Origin: Polyangiaceae bacterium UTPRO1
Lineage (GTDB): Bacteria; Desulfobacterota; Binatia; UTPRO1
Reading direction: 5' to 3'
Assembly (NCBI GenBank): GCA_002050235.1
Contig: MWST01000026.1
Span: 1-64,000 of the forward strand
Length of the DNA: 64,000 nt
The notes under the pieces were generated by a model that made no database searches, had not been told where the DNA came from, and worked only from the letters and a program-made list of their open reading frames with translations. Below are positions 59,858 to 64,000 of this stretch, piece after piece; positions within the stretch are counted from its first letter, which is position 1; each line of letters starts with the position of its first letter. A program made the translations under genes and the position numbers.

Positions 59858-60208
59858 GTGGCGCGTCCGCATCCCATCACTACGAAGCCCGGCCGCAAGT
59901 CCGGGGAGTACGTTGTCCACCTCCCGGCCGGCTGGGAGCTCAGGCTGCGGCGGGTGCTGCGCACCATGCTCGCCGACGTGCTTCCCGATCCGCGCGAGCC
60001 CGGCCTCGTGCCGGCGCAGCGCCAGGCCCGCGTCCGCCTCCGCCGCCGCCGCATCCAGACCGCCGTCTGCGGCTTCGTGAGCGACCTGGTCACGGCCGAC
60101 ATCGTCGGTAAGGAGATCGCCCTCGCCACGCGCAGCCGCGGCGGGTTCCGCAGCGGCTCGCTGCGCGAGCACGTGCAGAAGATCCTGCGCGAGGTCGGCC
60201 GTCACTGA
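59858..60208 (+). CDS. Short basic protein of unknown function
   Basis: 116 residues from GTG 59858 (GGA seven bases upstream); TTG at 59840 adds six. It is Arg-rich and helical with a conserved-looking centre (VSDLVTADIVGKEIALATRSR) and ends REHVQKILREVG. No family recognised. The opposite strand is open over the same stretch but gives a low-complexity Ala/Gly-rich product, so I prefer the plus strand. Convergent with the HD-domain gene. Confidence 0.45.
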   Translation: MARPHPITTKPGRKSGEYVVHLPAGWELRLRRVLRTMLADVLPDPREPGLVPAQRQARVRLRRRRIQTAVCGFVSDLVTADIVGKEIALATRSRGGFRSGSLREHVQKILREVGRH

Positions 60209-60239
60209 CGACGGCGCCCGGTCGCCCGGGGCCCGTCAG
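60205..60239. terminator. Hairpin between convergent gene ends
   Basis: CTGACG (60205-60210) pairs with CGTCAG (60234-60239), with a partial inner stem of GGCGCCCGG against CCCGGGGCC. It overlaps the stop codons of both convergent genes (60208 and 60236). There is no T-tract. Possible shared terminator. Confidence 0.4.
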
Positions 60240-60601
60240 CGGCCGACGGCGACGAGCTCGCGGAGCAGCCGGTCGCCGGGAGCCGGACGCGATTTGCCGA
60301 CGTAGCGCGCGATCACGGCGATGACCCGCCGCTGCGCGGTCGCGTAGCCCCAGAGCTCGGAGTTGGCGATCAGATAGTGCGTGTGCCGGTGTCGCCCGCT
60401 CCGGTTCACCAAGGAGCCGATCTCCTGGAGCACGGCGGCGGCGAGCTGCTCCCCGTACTCGGTCGGCAGATGGTGCGCCGTGCGGAGAGCGACGAACAAG
60501 TCGCCGGCGAGCGCCCGCACCCGATCGTCGAAAGCCCTGGCGTTGCGCGCTTCGCGCATGGCGCTCGTGGCGGCGACCCGCACCGCGGCGAACGTGGCCA
60601 T
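60236..60601 (-). CDS. Stand-alone Ppx/GppA-type HD-like domain protein
   Basis: 121 residues. It matches the C-terminal HD-like domain of exopolyphosphatase/GppA: FDDRVRALAGDLFVALRT, LQEIGSLVNRSGRHRHTHYL followed by IANSELWGY, and VIAVIARYVGKSRP. The catalytic actin-like domains of Ppx are missing, and the family's LHDIG reads LQEIG, so the His-Asp metal pair is lost. It may therefore bind rather than hydrolyse, for example polyphosphate or a nucleotide. It starts 5 bp after the CHAD gene, forming a two-gene unit. Confidence 0.7.
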   Translation of the reverse strand: MATFAAVRVAATSAMREARNARAFDDRVRALAGDLFVALRTAHHLPTEYGEQLAAAVLQEIGSLVNRSGRHRHTHYLIANSELWGYATAQRRVIAVIARYVGKSRPAPGDRLLRELVAVGR

Positions 60602-60606
60602 GAGCG

Positions 60607-61635
60607 CTAGCCCCGCGTGCGGACGCCGCCGCGGGCCGCGCCGGGAGCAGCGGCCGGCGGTGCGGCCCGGCGCACCCTCTTGCGCGCCCCGACCGCCCCG
60701 GCCGCGGCGAGCCGGCGCCCGACCCGCGCCGTCACGGCGAGCGCCGCCGCCAGCGCCGAGTCGACGCGCGCCGCCAGCGCCGCCTGCAATGCCGCCCGCT
60801 CGCCGCCCGGCAGCGTCCGCGCCCGGACGGCGAGCGTCGCCCAGTCGTGCCAGGCGCCGATCGCGTCCTGGATGCGCTCCAGATCCGCGGCCATCGCCAG
60901 CGCGCGTCGATGCGGGGCGCAGCTCTCGGCCCGGTAGCGCAGTCGCTTCACGGCGATGCGGAAGGCGTGCAGGTTCGCCGCCGCGAGCGGCCGGGTACGC
61001 TCGCGGAGAGTCGTGAAGTCGGCGCCGATGCGCGCGAGCGCCTGGCCGGCCGCGCCCGCGCCGCCGGCGGGCGCTGCCGCGGCGACGGCCGCGGCCCGGC
61101 GCAGGCGGCGGACGAGACCGTGAGCTCGGGCTGCATCGACGGTGCGCAGCAGCCGTTCGAGCCGCTGCCGCCGCTCCTGTCGCAGCGCCGCCGCGAGAGC
61201 GTCGCGTCCGACGGCCGCGAGCGCCGGCGGCAGGCTGCGCACCGCCTTCAGGTGCACGTCGCTGTCCCGCACCTTGCCGGCCCGCTTGCGGATGCGGTCG
61301 AGCCGGTGCCGCACCTCGTCGCTGCCCGGCGGCGGCTCCGGCGCCGCCGCGAGCGCGGCTTCGAAGCGCCGGATGGTGGTGCGGAGCTCATGGATCGCAC
61401 GCGGCCGGGCTGCGGCGTCGAGGTCCTCGACGATGGCGGCGAGCTCGCGCGAGCGGCGCGCGAGCGGCGGCGGCGAAGCGCCGCGCCGCGGGGGCCGGAC
61501 GCCGCGCTTCTCGGCCCTGCTGCGGAGGTTCTGCGGACTGCGGTCGTCGCGCATCGAAGCGGCCTCGTGGAAGCAGCCCCGAGCGGTCGCAGCGGCGCCG
61601 GCCGCCGCCGCCGGGGCACGTACGGGAGGCGTCAT
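60607..61635 (-). CDS. CHAD domain protein
   Basis: 342 residues from ATG 61635; ATG 61554 is an alternative start after an Ala-rich lead. The CHAD fold is a helical bundle with conserved basic residues: IHELRTTIRRFEAALAA, RKRAGKVRDSDVHLKAV, NLHAFRIAVKRLRYRAES and LERIQDAIGAWHDWATL. CHAD domains bind inorganic polyphosphate through these Arg, Lys and His residues. The tail is Ala/Arg-rich. The downstream partner is an exopolyphosphatase-type HD domain, which supports a polyphosphate role. Confidence 0.8.
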   Translation of the reverse strand: MTPPVRAPAAAAGAAATARGCFHEAASMRDDRSPQNLRSRAEKRGVRPPRRGASPPPLARRSRELAAIVEDLDAAARPRAIHELRTTIRRFEAALAAAPEPPPGSDEVRHRLDRIRKRAGKVRDSDVHLKAVRSLPPALAAVGRDALAAALRQERRQRLERLLRTVDAARAHGLVRRLRRAAAVAAAAPAGGAGAAGQALARIGADFTTLRERTRPLAAANLHAFRIAVKRLRYRAESCAPHRRALAMAADLERIQDAIGAWHDWATLAVRARTLPGGERAALQAALAARVDSALAAALAVTARVGRRLAAAGAVGARKRVRRAAPPAAAPGAARGGVRTRG

Positions 61636-61708
61636 GCCGGCGCGCGCGCTCGACCGCAACACCGTACGCGCAGCCGCCCTGCCGCCGCACCGGTCCGCGC
61701 CCGAAGCA

Positions 61709-61747
61709 CGACGCCCCGCCCGGCCGTTGCGGCCGAGCGGGGCGTCG
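61709..61747. terminator. Perfect long hairpin upstream of CHAD gene
   Basis: CGACGCCCCGC (61709-61719) pairs with GCGGGGCGTCG (61737-61747) and the inner CGGCCG pairs with CGGCCG around a TTG loop, giving a 17-bp stem with one C-A mismatch. There is no T-tract. Together with the next hairpin it ends transcription from the Cys-rich protein gene, or marks the CHAD leader. Confidence 0.6.
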
Positions 61748-61760
61748 ACGAGGCTTAAAG

Positions 61761-61801
61761 GCGGGAAGCGGGGCGGCCGCCGCTGCGACCGCCCCGCCCG
61801 C
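61761..61801 (-). terminator. Hairpin after the Cys-rich protein gene
   Basis: GCGGGAAGCGGGGCGG (61761-61776) pairs with CCGCCCCGCCCGC (61789-61801), a stem of about 13 bp with a small bulge. It lies 14 bp past the stop at 61815 on the minus strand and is followed in that direction by CCTTTAAGCC, a short T-run. Best intrinsic terminator candidate in the window. Confidence 0.65.
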
Positions 61802-61814
61802 TTCGTGGAGGAGG

Positions 61815-63683
61815 TTAGTTGTCGATCGGACCGCTGTAGCTGCAGACACAGCTACCCGGCGATCCCGTGCAGGTGGTCACGCCGAGCGTCACCTTGCCCT
61901 GGCTCACGATGCGGGAGTCGTGGCTGATGCCGGTCCAGCCGGCATCGAGCGGACCACCCTTGGCGGTCGGCAGGAAGTAGGCCTCGGTCGGACAGGCCGC
62001 CTCCGTGCCGTTCTCGCCGCTGACGCCGTTCAGAGCGAGCCGCGCCGGCCCCGGGAGGCCGGACACGGTGTTGATCGCCGACGAGCCCGTCGGCGCCACG
62101 CAGAACACCCCCCCGAAAGTCGCCGTACCGGTGTGGTTGTGCGGGGCGCCGTGCGTGCCCGTCGCCTTGATGCTGTCGCCGAGGTTGCCATCGTAGCCAG
62201 GGAAGCACGGGCGCTGCTGCGTGACGCACAGATCGCCCGGGACCGGACACTCCGAGTCATTCGAGCAGCCGCGGAACATCTCGATCTTGCAGTGCTGATC
62301 AACCGGGGAGTCGGGGCATAGACCTTCGCCGCCCGCGGTGGCCAGGCACTTGCTCCCGTCCACCACTGTCGTCGTATCGTCGAGGCACGAGTTCGGTTTG
62401 CGGGGCTCTCCGGCACTGTTGGTGCAGGTGCCGGCGGAGACCGCCGCGCAGTCGGCGTCGGACATGCACGCCACGTTCTGGTTGAGCGAACAGGTCGCGC
62501 AGAGGCACTTGCTGCCCGGTTTCCCGTTGCAGTTCGGGCTCGCCGCGGTCAAGGTCTTCGTGATCGTGCCGTCGTTGGTGTTGGTGAGGTCGACCGACAA
62601 GGCAGCAATCTGGCCGCCCGGCAGCGGCGGGCAATCGAGACTGGTGAAGCCGTACGCCGGGACCGACGCCTCGCCGTTGGAGTCGCAAGCCTGGCCGTTG
62701 CGCGTGCCGCCATTGCAGATACCGCCCTTCACGCCGTCGTTCGGAATTTCAGCAGCGCCGACGCAAACCGGGCAGGGCTGCGGAAGCGTGATCCCGTTGT
62801 ACACGCGGGCGAGGACCTTGGCCGTGCCGGCGCTGGCGCCGGTCGCCTGGTTGAAGGTACCCGTCAGGGGCCCGTCCCACTGGTTCACGAGACAGGTGGT
62901 GACGCCGCCCGCGGAAAGCGGCAGCGGCCCGCCGAAGAAGTACTGGCAGTCGCCGGGGCCGCCGCTGCAGTCGCCGTCACCGGTGCAGACGACCGAGGTG
63001 TCGCTCACGCAGCGCCGCGACTTGAACTTGTCGCCGCCGAGCCACGCGAAGAGGATGTCGTTCACGAAGGCGTCGTCCATGACCTTGAGATCGCCCTGAT
63101 CCCCCGTGGTGAGGCAGTTGCCCTTGTCCTCGAGCTTCTGTACGCAGCTCGCTTTCGGGCTGTTCGTCAGGATGGCGTTGCACTTCGAGAGATCGCCGAT
63201 AGTGCCGCCCGCCTGCAGCGCCTTGGCGACGATGCCGAGCACGCAGGCGTTGTACTTGGTGACGCACTTGTTCTTGCCCGCCAGGCACTTGTTGCCGGGG
63301 GCGGCGTTCGCCGGGTTCAACGTCGCCACCAGCTCCGCGACGTGGGCCTCGACCTTCGAGCGCACCATCGCGGCGTCGCCGAGCGTCCCGCCGCAATTCC
63401 CGCCCCCCTTGACGTCCTTGGCGTCGAGCTTCTCCATGCAGCCCTTGCCGTTCGCCGGGTCGGCGAGGAAGCCGGTGCGGCACTTGGTGAGGCACGCCTG
63501 GTCGCCGCCCTTGGCGTAGCAGCCGAGCATGCACGACTTGAGCTTGACGATGCACTTGGCCTTGCCCGCCAAACACTTGCTTCCTGATCCCACCGATCCG
63601 CCGTAGATCGCGTGGGCCGGGTTCGTGCCCACCAGGGCGAGCATCATTGCCGCCAGCAGGCCGGTTCTGAGAATCAACTTCAT
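61815..63683 (-). CDS. Large secreted Cys-rich repeat protein
   Basis: 622 residues. AAGGAGG lies about 9 bases before the ATG at 63683, and a signal peptide (LLAAMMLALVGTNPAHA) follows. The N-terminal 210 residues contain two related modules: KCLAGKAKCIVKLKSCMLGC with KCRTGFLADPANGKGCMEKL, then KCLAGKNKCVTKYNACVLG with SCVQKLEDKGNC. The rest is rich in short Cys pairs and calcium-type loops (RCVSDTSVVCTGDGDCSGGP, CMSDADCAAVSAGTC, CSNDSECPVPGDLC), giving about 40 Cys overall. It is probably a disulfide-stabilised surface or extracellular protein. Function unknown. Preceded by a long upstream region. Confidence 0.75.
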   Translation of the reverse strand: MKLILRTGLLAAMMLALVGTNPAHAIYGGSVGSGSKCLAGKAKCIVKLKSCMLGCYAKGGDQACLTKCRTGFLADPANGKGCMEKLDAKDVKGGGNCGGTLGDAAMVRSKVEAHVAELVATLNPANAAPGNKCLAGKNKCVTKYNACVLGIVAKALQAGGTIGDLSKCNAILTNSPKASCVQKLEDKGNCLTTGDQGDLKVMDDAFVNDILFAWLGGDKFKSRRCVSDTSVVCTGDGDCSGGPGDCQYFFGGPLPLSAGGVTTCLVNQWDGPLTGTFNQATGASAGTAKVLARVYNGITLPQPCPVCVGAAEIPNDGVKGGICNGGTRNGQACDSNGEASVPAYGFTSLDCPPLPGGQIAALSVDLTNTNDGTITKTLTAASPNCNGKPGSKCLCATCSLNQNVACMSDADCAAVSAGTCTNSAGEPRKPNSCLDDTTTVVDGSKCLATAGGEGLCPDSPVDQHCKIEMFRGCSNDSECPVPGDLCVTQQRPCFPGYDGNLGDSIKATGTHGAPHNHTGTATFGGVFCVAPTGSSAINTVSGLPGPARLALNGVSGENGTEAACPTEAYFLPTAKGGPLDAGWTGISHDSRIVSQGKVTLGVTTCTGSPGSCVCSYSGPIDN

Positions 63684-64000
63684 GGCGAATCCTCCTTTGG
63701 TTGTGGTGCTGCCTGGTTGTTCCCTGGGGTGAAGCGACGCCCGGTTACCACACAAAAAATTGATCCTTCCTTGCGGGGGAATCGGCACCGTCACGCGTTT
63801 GCAGGGAGCGTCGGTTTGCGGGGCGCAGATTGCGACAGATGCGGCGCCGGAGTCAATGAAAAACCGCATGACACACCGCTGCAAATCCGCCGCACCCGGC
63901 ACGTCTGGCGTTCCTGCATGATGTCTGCTGCAGCGGATGCTGTGCGGCCCGACGTGCAGATTCGATCTGTCGCGCGCGCCGCCCGCGGTGATATGCGATT
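63684..64000. other. Upstream region without a gene
   Basis: 317 bp to the window end. It contains the AAGGAGG ribosome site of the minus-strand gene (about 63691-63697), an AT-rich patch at 63750-63767 and a minus-strand TTGACT (63851-63856) that could be a -35 element. I find no convincing -10 at the right distance. In-frame extension of the Cys-rich gene to 63902 is open but lacks a ribosome site. No RNA gene or repeat recognised. Confidence 0.5.

Noticed and set aside
59843..60205. Minus-strand frame opposite the short basic protein
   Set aside because: Product is Ala/Gly-rich without conserved-looking segments. The plus-strand frame has a plausible start and more protein-like composition, though neither is certain.

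Overview
The window is very GC-rich with dense, often overlapping genes and almost no AT-rich sequence. Gene content points to a Gram-negative bacterium of the deltaproteobacterial or 'Candidatus Binatota' type. Reasons are a TonB-dependent receptor, Lnt and lipobox proteins; many secreted Cys-rich or calcium-binding-repeat proteins (thrombospondin-3, dockerin-like and Myxococcales-type Cys repeats); TMTC-like TPR membrane proteins; and a complex I locus. The lineage is an inference; no rRNA, tRNA, CRISPR array or insertion sequence was seen.

Region 1 (1-19.3 kb) is surface and envelope biology. It opens with the 3' end of a secreted protein made of 96-bp tandem Cys-rich repeats, then a GT-C-like membrane protein and a thrombospondin-3-repeat protein. 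Two paralogous anchored proteins of unknown function (5.6 and 18.1-19.3 kb, opposite strands) bracket two tandem TMTC-like proteins, an opposing four-gene operon (B12-type radical SAM, UbiA prenyltransferase, second radical SAM, third TMTC-like protein) and a beta-propeller lipoprotein.

Region 2 (19.4-35.3 kb) is a respiratory complex I locus on the minus strand: nuoABCDH, then nuoI and nuoJKLMN. The NADH-oxidising subunits NuoE, NuoF and NuoG are absent. The locus is interrupted by a DsbD/ScsB-type thiol:disulfide reductase gene on the plus strand and by a 1124-residue single-chain biotin-dependent acyl-CoA carboxylase between nuoI and nuoJ. A small exported protein, a hemolysin-III-family protein and a YceI protein follow.

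Region 3 (37.3-52.5 kb) centres on cobalamin. A cobalamin riboswitch (about 47.37-47.53 kb, minus strand) heads a nine-gene operon: a secreted beta-propeller, a surface protein with dockerin-like repeats, a BtuB-type receptor, a beta-propeller lipoprotein placed like BtuG of Bacteroides, a dockerin plus cohesin-like protein, TonB, and BtuF, BtuC, BtuD. This looks like a self-contained B12 capture and import system. Divergently transcribed are a SahR-like ArsR/methyltransferase regulator and the B12-dependent methionine synthase MetH, so uptake and use of B12 sit side by side.

Region 4 (52.5-64 kb) carries a ferritin-like protein, a catalytic acetolactate synthase without ilvN or ilvC nearby, a methyltransferase, Lnt, an anchored unknown, a secreted SGNH hydrolase, a short basic protein, a CHAD plus Ppx-type HD pair likely linked to polyphosphate, and a large Cys-rich secreted protein. 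Several strong hairpins without U-tracts sit between these genes.
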